Assembly (NCBI GenBank): GCA_024684375.1
Contig: JAIKWZ010000021.1
Span: 1-61,217 of the forward strand
Origin: Clostridiales bacterium
GTDB taxonomy: Bacteria > Bacillota > Clostridia > Christensenellales > Aristaeellaceae
Length of the DNA: 61,217 nt
Reading direction: 5' to 3'
The notes under the pieces are model-generated. The model was given only the letters and a program-made list of their open reading frames with translations. It was not told where the DNA came from and made no database searches. The position numbers and the translations under genes are program-made. This document shows, piece by piece, positions 48,064 through 56,065 of the stretch (position 1 is its first letter; every line of letters starts with the position of its first letter).

Positions 48064-49128
48064 TTATTTCGGCGCGACCAGCACCGCGCAGGGCAGGCGG
48101 CGCGTGCCGGTTATCGCCACGGTGCCGTTCACCCTTTCGCCGTTTAGGTACATGGCGCTGGAAGTGCCGCCGTCCAGGTTCAGGGCGTTCACCGCGCCGT
48201 ATTTGAGCAGGATGTCGATCTCGTCCTGATATGTGGCGCCCAGACTGTCGGCCTGACGCCCGTCAAGCACCAGCAGCAGCACAGCGCCGTCCGCCCTCTG
48301 GCCGATAGCGGTGCGGGGGTTCAGGCCGGAGTTGTTCTTTCCCGAAAACGCGGTCTTGCCGTTGACTATGAGCACGGGGCCGAACGCCACCGCGTCCCGC
48401 AGCCCCAGTTCCTTGGCCTTTTCCGTGGAAAAATCGCCAACGCGCAGCACGTTGTTTTTGTCAAAGCCGCCCACCGCGCGCCCGCTTTCGGAGCCGTGCA
48501 CCAGTTTGCCCTGGGAGATAACGAGCCCCAGCGGTTTGGAGCCGTTGCCCATGCCGCCCTCGTCCTCAAAGCCGTTGGCATTCACGCCCGCGACCGCCCC
48601 GTAACGGGAGATGATCTTGTCCAGCCGGGCGGAGTAGCCCGCCGCTTCGTTGGGAGTGCCCACGAACACCCGGGCAGGGTCTTTGACTATCAGCAGGTAG
48701 CCTTTGTACGTTTTGCCCCTCAGGCGTATGAGTTCCAGGTCTTTCTCGTCCTCTTTCGAGCCGGTCTCCTGCTGCGCGGGCACGCTTATGAGGGAAAGGT
48801 CCATCTCGTCGGGAGGCTGGGTGACCTGGCCGCCCGAGACCAGCTCATCCACCCGCGCCTGTCCCAGAAAAATGGACGGCACGAACTTAAGGGCGCTGGT
48901 CTCGAGCAGGGTCATCGTGAGCAGCTTTGACGCCTCGGGGGACGGGCCCAGGAATATACGGTAAAGCAGCACGCTGAGGCACAGCGCGAGCACGAGCACG
49001 AGGGTCAGCGCGCGGAAAAGCAGGTGGAATATCCTGCCCATCCGCCACCGGCGGTTCAGGCGCTTCTGTTCTGGTTTATTCGGCTTGGAACGCTTCTTGG
49101 CGTCCGTTTTTTTGCCGGAGGACTTCAT
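48064..49128 (-). CDS. Membrane-anchored phosphodiester glycosidase-family protein, copy 2
   Basis: This 354-residue protein starts with a strongly basic cytoplasmic segment of about 30 residues, then one helix (LFRALTLVLVLALCLSVLLY), then an outward NAGPA-like domain: VAGVNANGFEDEGGMGNG, RDAVAFGPVLIVNGK, NPRTAIGQR and ALNLDGGTSSAMYL. It is anchored, whereas copy 1 is secreted. It starts eight bases after the deoB stop with no clear ribosome binding site, so it may depend on translational coupling. Confidence 0.87.
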   Translation of the reverse strand: MKSSGKKTDAKKRSKPNKPEQKRLNRRWRMGRIFHLLFRALTLVLVLALCLSVLLYRIFLGPSPEASKLLTMTLLETSALKFVPSIFLGQARVDELVSGGQVTQPPDEMDLSLISVPAQQETGSKEDEKDLELIRLRGKTYKGYLLIVKDPARVFVGTPNEAAGYSARLDKIISRYGAVAGVNANGFEDEGGMGNGSKPLGLVISQGKLVHGSESGRAVGGFDKNNVLRVGDFSTEKAKELGLRDAVAFGPVLIVNGKTAFSGKNNSGLNPRTAIGQRADGAVLLLVLDGRQADSLGATYQDEIDILLKYGAVNALNLDGGTSSAMYLNGERVNGTVAITGTRRLPCAVLVAPK

Positions 49129-49136
49129 TTGGCTGC

Positions 49137-50309
49137 TTAATCCACCTTTATGTCACTGTAGAAGGAGGCGCCGTCCAAATCATTGCTCACACCCAGCATG
49201 TCCAGGGCGGTCTTGGCCGCGTCCGCGAAGGTGGAGCGGGTGCCCAGGTCTATGCCTTCCTCTATGGGCAGGCCCCACACCAGAAGCGGCACTTCCTCGC
49301 GGGTATGGTCGGTGCCCTTGAAGGTGGGATCGCAGCCGTGGTCGGCGGTGATCATCATTACGCCGTCTTCGCCCAGCGCGCCCATAAGGTCGGGAATGAA
49401 GGAGTCGAAGGCCTCGAGGCTTTCCGCGAAGCCGTCCGCGTCGCGCCTGTGGCCGTACAGCGCGTCCGTGTCCACCAGGTTGACGAAGCACATGCCCTTC
49501 CAGTTGGGCTTTCTGATGGCCTTCAGGGTGGCGAGTATGCACGCGTCGTTGCCGGCGGCGTGGTCTGAGAAGGTAAGGCCCCTGTGGTTGAAGATATCTT
49601 CTATTTTGCCTATGCCGATCACGTCGTAGCGCGCCTTTTTGAGCACGTCCAGCATGGTGTCGCCGAAGGGATCCACGGAGAAGTCGCGGCGGTTGCCGGT
49701 CCTGACGTAGGCGCCGCTGGTGCCGATGAAGGGACGGGCGATGACACGGCCCACGGCGTGCTCCCCGGTGAGGATGCGCCGCGCGGCGCGGCAGATGTGG
49801 TACAGCTCCAGCGGGGGGATGACGTCCTCATGGGCGGCGATCTGGAACACGCTGTCGGCGGAGGTGTACACGATGGGTTTGCCCGTGACGTAGTGCTCGT
49901 CGCCCAGTTCCTTGATTATCTCGGTGCCGCTGGCGGGTTTGTTGCCTATCACCTCAAGGCCGGTCTCTTTTTCAAACGCCTCGATCACCTCGGGCGGGAA
50001 GCCGTTGGGGTAGGTGGGGAATGGGGTCTTCAAGGTGAGGCCCGCCAGTTCCCAGTGGCCGGAGGTGGTGTCCTTGCCCACGGCCTTCTCGCGCATGCGG
50101 CCGTAGCAGCCGATGGGCACTTCGCTGTTTTTGAAGCCCAGTATGCTGCCCAGGCCCAGTTCCATCAGGTTCGGGATGTCGGGATTCTTTTTTTCGATAA
50201 CGTGCAGAAGGGTGTTCGCGCCTTCGTCGCCGTATTTGGCGGCGTCAGGGGCGTTGCCAACGCCGCAGCCGTCCAGCACGATGTGAAGGATCTTATTGAT
50301 TTTGGGCAT
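49137..50309 (-). CDS. deoB: Phosphopentomutase
   Basis: This 390-residue cytoplasmic enzyme interconverts ribose-1-phosphate (or deoxyribose-1-phosphate) and the 5-phosphate, in nucleoside salvage. It belongs to the alkaline-phosphatase-like metal-dependent family: LDGCGVGNAPDA near the start and MITADHGCDPTFKGTDHTRE supply Mn ligands, and GKDTTSGHWELAG is the phospho-Thr region. The length is typical. ATAGGAGG is ideally placed before its ATG. It is first in a unit with a phosphodiester glycosidase gene. Confidence 0.97.
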   Translation of the reverse strand: MPKINKILHIVLDGCGVGNAPDAAKYGDEGANTLLHVIEKKNPDIPNLMELGLGSILGFKNSEVPIGCYGRMREKAVGKDTTSGHWELAGLTLKTPFPTYPNGFPPEVIEAFEKETGLEVIGNKPASGTEIIKELGDEHYVTGKPIVYTSADSVFQIAAHEDVIPPLELYHICRAARRILTGEHAVGRVIARPFIGTSGAYVRTGNRRDFSVDPFGDTMLDVLKKARYDVIGIGKIEDIFNHRGLTFSDHAAGNDACILATLKAIRKPNWKGMCFVNLVDTDALYGHRRDADGFAESLEAFDSFIPDLMGALGEDGVMMITADHGCDPTFKGTDHTREEVPLLVWGLPIEEGIDLGTRSTFADAAKTALDMLGVSNDLDGASFYSDIKVD

Positions 50310-50343
50310 AGCTTACCTCCTATAACCCTGAATATTCTATATA

Positions 50344-50372
50344 ATTCTACACGCGGCAGCCGCTTCCTGCAA
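50344..50372 (-). promoter_or_regulatory. Candidate deoB promoter
   Basis: On the minus strand TTGCAG (50372-50367) and TAGAAT (50349-50344) are separated by 17 bp. A second AT-rich stretch upstream (50380-50420) could hold another. Confidence 0.55.
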
Positions 50373-50452
50373 CATATTTACCTTTAATTATATATGAAAT
50401 AAATACAATATATTAAGAGGCGTTTTGACCGCTTGTTTTAGCTATCTAAGCA

Positions 50453-50490
50453 TAAAACGATGCCCCGAAGCGTGAAAAACACTTCGGGGC
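50453..50490 (-). terminator. Intrinsic terminator of the buk-pta operon
   Basis: GCCCCGAAG and CTTCGGGGC (50462-50470, 50482-50490) form the stem. On the minus strand ATCGTTTTATG follows. It lies 50 bp past the pta stop codon. Confidence 0.8.
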
Positions 50491-50539
50491 TAAGCTTTTG
50501 TATGGATATCTGTCCGGAGGGTGTATTTCGGCGCCGTTT

Positions 50540-51538
50540 TTACGCGTTCTGCGCCTGCACCGCGGTGAGCGCCACCGTGGTCACGATGTCGTCCACGCTG
50601 CAGCCCCTTGACAGGTCGTTGCAGGGCTTGGCCAGCCCCTGCAGCACCGCGCACGCCTTCGCGCCGCCCAGGCGCTCGGTGATCTTGTAGCCGATGTTGC
50701 CTGCCTGCAGGTCGGGGAAGATGAGCACGTTCGCGCGCCCCGCCACGGGGCTGCCCTTGGCCTTGGAAGCGCCTATCTCGGGTATGATCGCGGCGTCGAA
50801 CTGCATTTCCCCGTCCAGCGTAAGCTCGGGCGCCAGCTCGTGTGCGATAGTCACCGCCTGCTGCACCTTGCTGACCAGCTCGTGCTTCGCGCTGCCCTTG
50901 GTGGAAAAGCTTAGCAGCGCCATGCGGGGCTCTTCTATGCCGCACAGCGTGCGCGCGGTCTCGGCGGCGCACACGGCGATAGAGGCCAGTTCCTCCGCCG
51001 TGGGGCATGGCATGACTACGCAGTCGCTGTACACCAGCAGGCCGTTCCAGCCGATATTGGGGTTGGGCAGTTCCATAAGGAAGCTCGAGGAGACCACCTT
51101 TATGCCGGGCTTCGTCTTGATGAGCTGCAGGGCGGGCCTGAGCATGTCGCCCGTGGTATGCACCGCGCCGGACACCAGGCCGTCCGCGTCGCCCAGCTTC
51201 ACCATCATTATGCCGTAGTACATGGGATCCCGGGCGAGCTTCAGCGCCTCTTCGGGGGTGACGCCCTTGTTTTTGCGCAGCTCGTACAGCGCGTCCGCGT
51301 AGCGCCTAAGCTCCGGACTCGTCTCAGGATCGACGCCGCTTATGCCGCTGATGTCCGCGCCGTTTTCCTCGGCGGCGCGGCGGATGCTCTGGGTATTCCC
51401 CAGCAGCACCGGACGCGCGATGCCCTCGTCTCTTATGATCGCCGCCGCCCGCACGGTGCGTTTTTCGTCGCCCTCCGGCAGCACTATGGTCTTGACGCAC
51501 GCCCGTGCCTTGGCCTTTACACCATCGATTATGCTCAT
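50540..51538 (-). CDS. pta: Phosphate acetyltransferase
   Basis: This 332-residue enzyme transfers an acyl group from acetyl-CoA to phosphate. KTIVLPEGDEKRTVRAA, DGLVSGAVHTTGDMLRP, LLSFSTKGSAKHELV and VAGRANVLIFPDLQAGNIGY are Pta motifs. The length matches the short clostridial Pta and not phosphotransbutyrylase (about 300 aa, different motifs), although the substrate range could include butyryl-CoA. It follows butyrate kinase by 27 bp in one operon. The acyl-phosphate formed would be used to make ATP. Confidence 0.94.
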   Translation of the reverse strand: MSIIDGVKAKARACVKTIVLPEGDEKRTVRAAAIIRDEGIARPVLLGNTQSIRRAAEENGADISGISGVDPETSPELRRYADALYELRKNKGVTPEEALKLARDPMYYGIMMVKLGDADGLVSGAVHTTGDMLRPALQLIKTKPGIKVVSSSFLMELPNPNIGWNGLLVYSDCVVMPCPTAEELASIAVCAAETARTLCGIEEPRMALLSFSTKGSAKHELVSKVQQAVTIAHELAPELTLDGEMQFDAAIIPEIGASKAKGSPVAGRANVLIFPDLQAGNIGYKITERLGGAKACAVLQGLAKPCNDLSRGCSVDDIVTTVALTAVQAQNA

Positions 51539-51565
51539 GTTCAGCGCTCCTTTATCTAAGATCCA

Positions 51566-52687
51566 TCAAAGTCCGATATCTCCGAACCCTTCCCACACGG
51601 GCCTGCCCGCGTAGGTAAGTATCTTTTCCTCGCCGCGCAGCGCCTTGAGCACGCTCAGCGCCAGCGCCTCCTGCTCCATCTCGCCGGGGTACACGCTTAC
51701 CGGAGCGATCCAGCCGCAGCGCTCCCGGATGCCCTGCTTTATGTCGTCAAAGCGCATGAGGCCGCCGGTCAGCAGTATGCCGTCCACCTTGCCCTTTAGC
51801 ACGCAGCTCATCTCGCCTATCTGCTTGCAGATCTGGTAGATCATCGTGTTCCATACGAGGCAAGCCTTGCGGTCGCCTGCCTCAACTTTGGCGTGTATGG
51901 CGTCACTGTCCGCAGTGCCGAACAGGCTCACGAAGCCGCCCGCGCGGGAACACATGAGCCGTGCCTGTTTGACGGAATTCTGTTCGATGTAGTCCAGAAG
52001 CGAGAGCACCGGCACGGAGCCTATGCGCGTGGGCGTGAAAGTGCCTTCGCCGTCCGCGCCCATGTTGCCGTCCACCATGCGCCCTTTTTCGTGGGCGCTC
52101 ACGGTGATGCCTCCGTCGATGTGGGCGACTATGAAGTTGCAGTCCTCATACTTTTTGCCCAGCTTTTCGGCGTGGAACTGCGCCACGGCCTTTTGGTTGA
52201 GCACGTGGGAATGACTTACGCGGTACACGCCTTTTATGCCCGTGAGCCGCGCAAGCTCGCAGTATTCGTCCACGTTTGTGGGGTTCAGGGTGTAGGCGCC
52301 CTTGCCGTATTCGCAGGCGAAGCGCCACGCCAGCATAACGCCCAGCTTGGCGGGATGCTCGCTGCCGCCTACGGCTTTGACAGTGTCGTCGTACAGCCTT
52401 TCGTCCACCCGCGTCACGCCGCCGGGCTGCGTATACGCGCTGCCGCCCCGGCCCACGAACACGTCGATATCTTCAGGCCTGACGCCGTGCCGCTTGAGCA
52501 TATCCAGTATGACGCCGTAGCGGAAGGGCATCTGGTCGTTGACGTGGGGGTACCTGAGCAGTTCCGGCGCGTCGTGGAACAGGCTCTCCTCAAATACGCT
52601 TTTCTCGTTATCGAACAGGCTCACCTTTGTGGAAGTGGAGCCGGGATTGATGACCAGTATCTTAAGGCTTTTGGCGTTTTCTGGCAT
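51566..52687 (-). CDS. buk: Butyrate kinase
   Basis: This 373-residue enzyme of the acetokinase family makes ATP from an acyl-phosphate. LVINPGSTSTKVSLFDNEK is the phosphate-binding N-terminus, VFVGRGGSAYTQPGG is typical of butyrate or branched-chain fatty-acid kinases, and VAHIDGGITVSAHEKGRMVD holds the central site. The ATG at 52687 is chosen because GGAGG lies eight bases before it and a promoter just upstream (52718-52746) sits inside the longer frame. It pairs with pta rather than an acetate kinase gene. Confidence 0.93.
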   Translation of the reverse strand: MPENAKSLKILVINPGSTSTKVSLFDNEKSVFEESLFHDAPELLRYPHVNDQMPFRYGVILDMLKRHGVRPEDIDVFVGRGGSAYTQPGGVTRVDERLYDDTVKAVGGSEHPAKLGVMLAWRFACEYGKGAYTLNPTNVDEYCELARLTGIKGVYRVSHSHVLNQKAVAQFHAEKLGKKYEDCNFIVAHIDGGITVSAHEKGRMVDGNMGADGEGTFTPTRIGSVPVLSLLDYIEQNSVKQARLMCSRAGGFVSLFGTADSDAIHAKVEAGDRKACLVWNTMIYQICKQIGEMSCVLKGKVDGILLTGGLMRFDDIKQGIRERCGWIAPVSVYPGEMEQEALALSVLKALRGEEKILTYAGRPVWEGFGDIGL

Positions 52688-52717
52688 ATAAAATACCTCC
52701 GCAGGAATATGGGAGGT

Positions 52718-52746
52718 ATTGTAAGCCAGAGAGGTTAAGTTTGCAA
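52718..52746 (-). promoter_or_regulatory. Promoter of the buk-pta operon
   Basis: On the minus strand TTGCAA (52746-52741) and TACAAT (52723-52718) are separated by 17 bp, 31 bp before the buk ATG. Confidence 0.72.
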
Positions 52747-52798
52747 GATTCGGGAACGGAAATTCCTTTATCAGCGATAAGAGCCGCAAAAGCCGCGC

Positions 52799-53515
52799 CT
52801 AAACCTTGATCGCGTCCAGCACTTCGCCCACCTTGTCACGGATCACCAGCTGGGCGCGGGAATCGGCGGGAGTGGGGTCGCGGTTTATGAGCACCAGGTT
52901 CCTGCCGCGGAAATAATCCAGAAAGCCCGCGGCGGGATACACGCTCAGGCTGGTGCCCGCCACGATCAGCGTGTCGGCGGAGGAGATCTCCCTGAGCGCC
53001 CCGGTCACTGTGGCGTTGTCCAGCCCTTCCTCGTAAAGCACCACGTCAGGCTTTACCACGCCTCCGCACTCGCAGCGGGGCACGCCCTTTGAGGCCTTCA
53101 CGAAATCGGAAGTAAAGAATTTGCCGCAGTCCATGCAGTAGTTGCGGTGCACGCTGCCGTGCAGCTCGAACACGTTTTTGCTGCCGGCCGCCTGGTGCAG
53201 CCCGTCGATGTTCTGGGTGACCACGGCGGAGAGTTTGCCCGCTTTTTCCATTTCCGCCAGCTTCAGGTGCGCCTTATTGGGCTTTACGCCTTCGGGCAGC
53301 AGCTTGTCGCGGTAGAACACGAAAAACTCCTCCGGATGGGTGTCGAAAAAGCTCCTTGAGAGAATGACCTCCGGGGGATACTTGTACTTCTGGTTGTACA
53401 GCCCGTCCTGTGAGCGGAAGTCGGGGATGCCGCTTTCGGTGGACACGCCCGCGCCGCCGAAAAACACCACCCGGCGGGAGGAATCGATTATTTTCTGAAG
53501 AGCCTGTACAGACAT
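52799..53515 (-). CDS. cobB: NAD-dependent protein deacylase (sirtuin)
   Basis: This 238-residue sirtuin removes acetyl or longer acyl groups from protein lysines using [18 protein letters not shown] (21-35) binds [11 protein letters not shown] is the ribose site, His119 (ELHGS) is the catalytic base and zinc would be held by Cys127, Cys130, Cys148 and Cys150. It lies upstream of buk-pta, so acyl-phosphate made there could acylate proteins that this enzyme resets; that link is inference. AAAGGAG precedes the ATG. Confidence 0.94.
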   Translation of the reverse strand: MSVQALQKIIDSSRRVVFFGGAGVSTESGIPDFRSQDGLYNQKYKYPPEVILSRSFFDTHPEEFFVFYRDKLLPEGVKPNKAHLKLAEMEKAGKLSAVVTQNIDGLHQAAGSKNVFELHGSVHRNYCMDCGKFFTSDFVKASKGVPRCECGGVVKPDVVLYEEGLDNATVTGALREISSADTLIVAGTSLSVYPAAGFLDYFRGRNLVLINRDPTPADSRAQLVIRDKVGEVLDAIKV

Positions 53516-53646
53516 AAAAAACTCCTTTTTTTGCTTTTAGTTGTCAGCTTTTACTATGGCTCATTTGGTCGAACGCGCAGCGGCGCGGGAAAGAGTACGG
53601 ATTGCCACGCTGCTTCCGGCAGCTCGCAATGCCGCGGCGCGGCAGT

Positions 53647-54708
53647 TCAGTCCACGAAACCCAGTTCCTGGGCCGAGGGGTAGCCGTATGCGCTCTCGGC
53701 GTTCACTATCGCCCGTGTTATGGCTTCGCTCACGACTTCGGCGGCCAGTGTGCCGATAAGATCCATGTCGGCGCTTATGTCCCCGACGGAGACGGCGTAG
53801 ATGCTGTCGCCGTCCGCGGAGGTATGCACGGGGGCTATGCTCCTCGCGTAGCCGTCGTGCGCCATGCCGGCGATCTTGCACAGCCGCGCTTTGTCGAAAG
53901 CGGCGTTGGTGATGACCACGGCCAGTGTGGTGTTGCCCGTAAACTTGTTCTCCACCGCTTCGACACTGGTTTTCATCTGTTCCGAGGTGCTGCGCAAAGC
54001 GAGTTTGTCTTCCGTGAGCAGGCCGGCGATCTGTTTTCCGGTATTGCGGTCGAAAACGTCTCCCAGGGCGTTCACGACCACCACGGCGCCTATCTTCAGT
54101 TCTCCGAGCTGCAGCGCGTAGCTGCCGATGCCGGACTTCATGCAGCAGTCCATCCCCAGCAGTTTGCCCACCGTGGCGCCGCAGCCGGCGCCGTGATTGC
54201 CGTCTTTGTAATTGGGCGCCTCAAAGGCGATGCGCGCCGCCTCGTAGCCCATATCGCGGTCGGGACGGACGAAAGGGTCGCCCACGGTAAGGTCAAAAAT
54301 GTCCGACTGCGCCACCAGCGGCACTTTGGTCACTCCGACGTCGTAGCCGTACCCAAGCTGTTCCAGGTATTCCATAACGCCGCCCGCCGCGCCTAGGCCG
54401 AACGCGCTGCCGCCCGAAAGCACTATGGCGTGTATCGTCTGCGCGGCCATAAGGGGATTTAAAAGCTGGCTTTCCCTTGAGGCGGGGCCGCCGCCGCGCA
54501 CGTCCAGCCCCGCGCGCATGCCGTTTTCGGCTATGAACACGGTCAGGCCGGTGGCCGCGGAAGCGTTCTCGGTCTGGCCTATGCGGATGCCTTCGATGAC
54601 TGTGACGGGTATCTCGCGCATGACATGCTCTCCTTCCGAAAACGCCGTGAAAGCGCATATGAGCGCGGCCGCCAAAAGCATGGCCGCGGCACGGCATGAT
54701 CTTTTCAT
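53647..54708 (-). CDS. Exported P1/S58-family peptidase (DmpA-like)
   Basis: This 353-residue protein begins with a signal peptide (CRAAAMLLAAALICAFTAFS). The rest is the P1/DmpA fold, self-cleaving enzymes that release N-terminal amino acids: GLDVRGGGPASRE, ALVLSGGSAFGL-like (here IVLSGGSAFGLGAAGGV), NYKDGNHGAGCGATVGK and the predicted cleavage and nucleophile site around GNTTLAVVITNAAF. Most P1 peptidases are cytoplasmic, so the export signal is notable. ATG at 54708 has GGAGG seven bases upstream. It follows GH29 by 25 bp. Confidence 0.87.
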   Translation of the reverse strand: MKRSCRAAAMLLAAALICAFTAFSEGEHVMREIPVTVIEGIRIGQTENASAATGLTVFIAENGMRAGLDVRGGGPASRESQLLNPLMAAQTIHAIVLSGGSAFGLGAAGGVMEYLEQLGYGYDVGVTKVPLVAQSDIFDLTVGDPFVRPDRDMGYEAARIAFEAPNYKDGNHGAGCGATVGKLLGMDCCMKSGIGSYALQLGELKIGAVVVVNALGDVFDRNTGKQIAGLLTEDKLALRSTSEQMKTSVEAVENKFTGNTTLAVVITNAAFDKARLCKIAGMAHDGYARSIAPVHTSADGDSIYAVSVGDISADMDLIGTLAAEVVSEAITRAIVNAESAYGYPSAQELGFVD

Positions 54709-54733
54709 AACGGTACCTCCGGGCATGGACAGC

Positions 54734-55981
54734 TCAGTACGCCTTTATCTCATCTATGACCGCCGCGCCTTCGCGGGAAGTGACTTCCAGTTCCAGCCGG
54801 GCGGTGCGCAGGGCGGGAAAGCGCGCTATGGCCTTGTGGCCTATCGTGTCCCCGCGCGCCACGAGGCAGCGTATGGCCGTGGCGGGCTCCAGCGAGGGCA
54901 GGCAGGCGTAAAGCTTCCAGCCTGTCACCCTTTGGCCGCCCGAAATATCTTCTTTGATTATCGCGGAAGAGACAACGGGCAGCTCTTCCGCTTCCCGGTA
55001 CAGCCTCAGGCGGCGGGCAGGATATTCCGCGAAAAAGCGGTCTTCGCCCTGCTTTTGCACCTGCCCGAAGCCCAGGTCCCGACCGTACAGCCGTTCTATC
55101 TCGCTGCCGAACTCGCTTAGGCGCTTTACGTCCCTTTCGGGCAGCAGGCCCCTTTCGTCGGGGCCCGCGTTGAGCAGCAGGTTGCTGCCGCGCCCCACGC
55201 TCAGGTGGTACATGCCCATAAGCTCGTCCACGCTCTTCAGGCTGTTTTCGTCCAGGTCGTAAAACCAGTTTTTGCGTATTTTGCAGTCGCATTCGGCGGG
55301 GGCGAACACGGTTTTTTTCTCCCCCAGCACGTTCATTTCCTTTTCGTAGAAGTTGGGGGAGGGCGCGTAACCGTCCTCGTTGCCCACCCAGCGGGTGTCC
55401 GGGTCCCACATGTCGAAAATAAGGATATCCGGCTGCAGGCGGCGTATCTCGCCCACTATGCGCTTCTGGTCATAATTATGGCCGTTTGAGCCGCAGCCGT
55501 CGAACCAGATGTAGTCGATCCTGCCGTAATTTGAGAGCAGCTCGCTTATCTGGCCGATAAAGTAGTCGTCGTATTCCCTGCCGTCTTTGAATTCCACGGC
55601 GTGGGAGCCCCACTGGGCGGGGGAATAGTACAGCCCGCATTTCATGCCTTCCTCGCGGCAGGCGCGGGTGAACTCGCGGACCACGTCGCCCTTGCCGTCC
55701 CTCCAGGGAGACGCCGCCACGGAGTAGGGCGAGAACTTCGTGGGCCACAGGGCGAAGCCGTCGTGGTGCTTGGCGGTCATTATGGCGTATTTCGCGCCGA
55801 TCAGCTTCGCGCTTCTCAGCCACTGGCGGCAGTCCAGCTGCGCGGGACAGAACTTTTCGGGGGGCATTTCCAGCCCGTCCCAGTCCCTGTGGCCGTTATG
55901 GAACGTGCGGATGCCGAAGTGGAAGAACATCCCCACTTCCCAGGACAGAAAATCCAGTTGTTTCCGGGACGGTTTGAGCAT
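54734..55981 (-). CDS. GH29 alpha-L-fucosidase
   Basis: This 415-residue TIM-barrel enzyme matches GH29. The nucleophile is Asp161 in YIWFDGCGS, the sugar-binding KHHDGFALW is at 71-79, and GMFFHFGIRTF near the start is a family mark. A C-terminal beta domain follows after about residue 320. It has no signal peptide, so it acts on imported fucosyl oligosaccharides. GGAGG is well placed before the ATG. It may share a transcript with the glycosyltransferase upstream (84 bp gap) and the P1 peptidase. Confidence 0.92.
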   Translation of the reverse strand: MLKPSRKQLDFLSWEVGMFFHFGIRTFHNGHRDWDGLEMPPEKFCPAQLDCRQWLRSAKLIGAKYAIMTAKHHDGFALWPTKFSPYSVAASPWRDGKGDVVREFTRACREEGMKCGLYYSPAQWGSHAVEFKDGREYDDYFIGQISELLSNYGRIDYIWFDGCGSNGHNYDQKRIVGEIRRLQPDILIFDMWDPDTRWVGNEDGYAPSPNFYEKEMNVLGEKKTVFAPAECDCKIRKNWFYDLDENSLKSVDELMGMYHLSVGRGSNLLLNAGPDERGLLPERDVKRLSEFGSEIERLYGRDLGFGQVQKQGEDRFFAEYPARRLRLYREAEELPVVSSAIIKEDISGGQRVTGWKLYACLPSLEPATAIRCLVARGDTIGHKAIARFPALRTARLELEVTSREGAAVIDEIKAY

Positions 55982-56065
55982 TTTTATGATACCTCCGGAG
56001 TGCGAAGACGGAATGGATAAGAGACGCGCCGTCGGGGAACGAAACTCCTGCGGCGGCGCGATATG

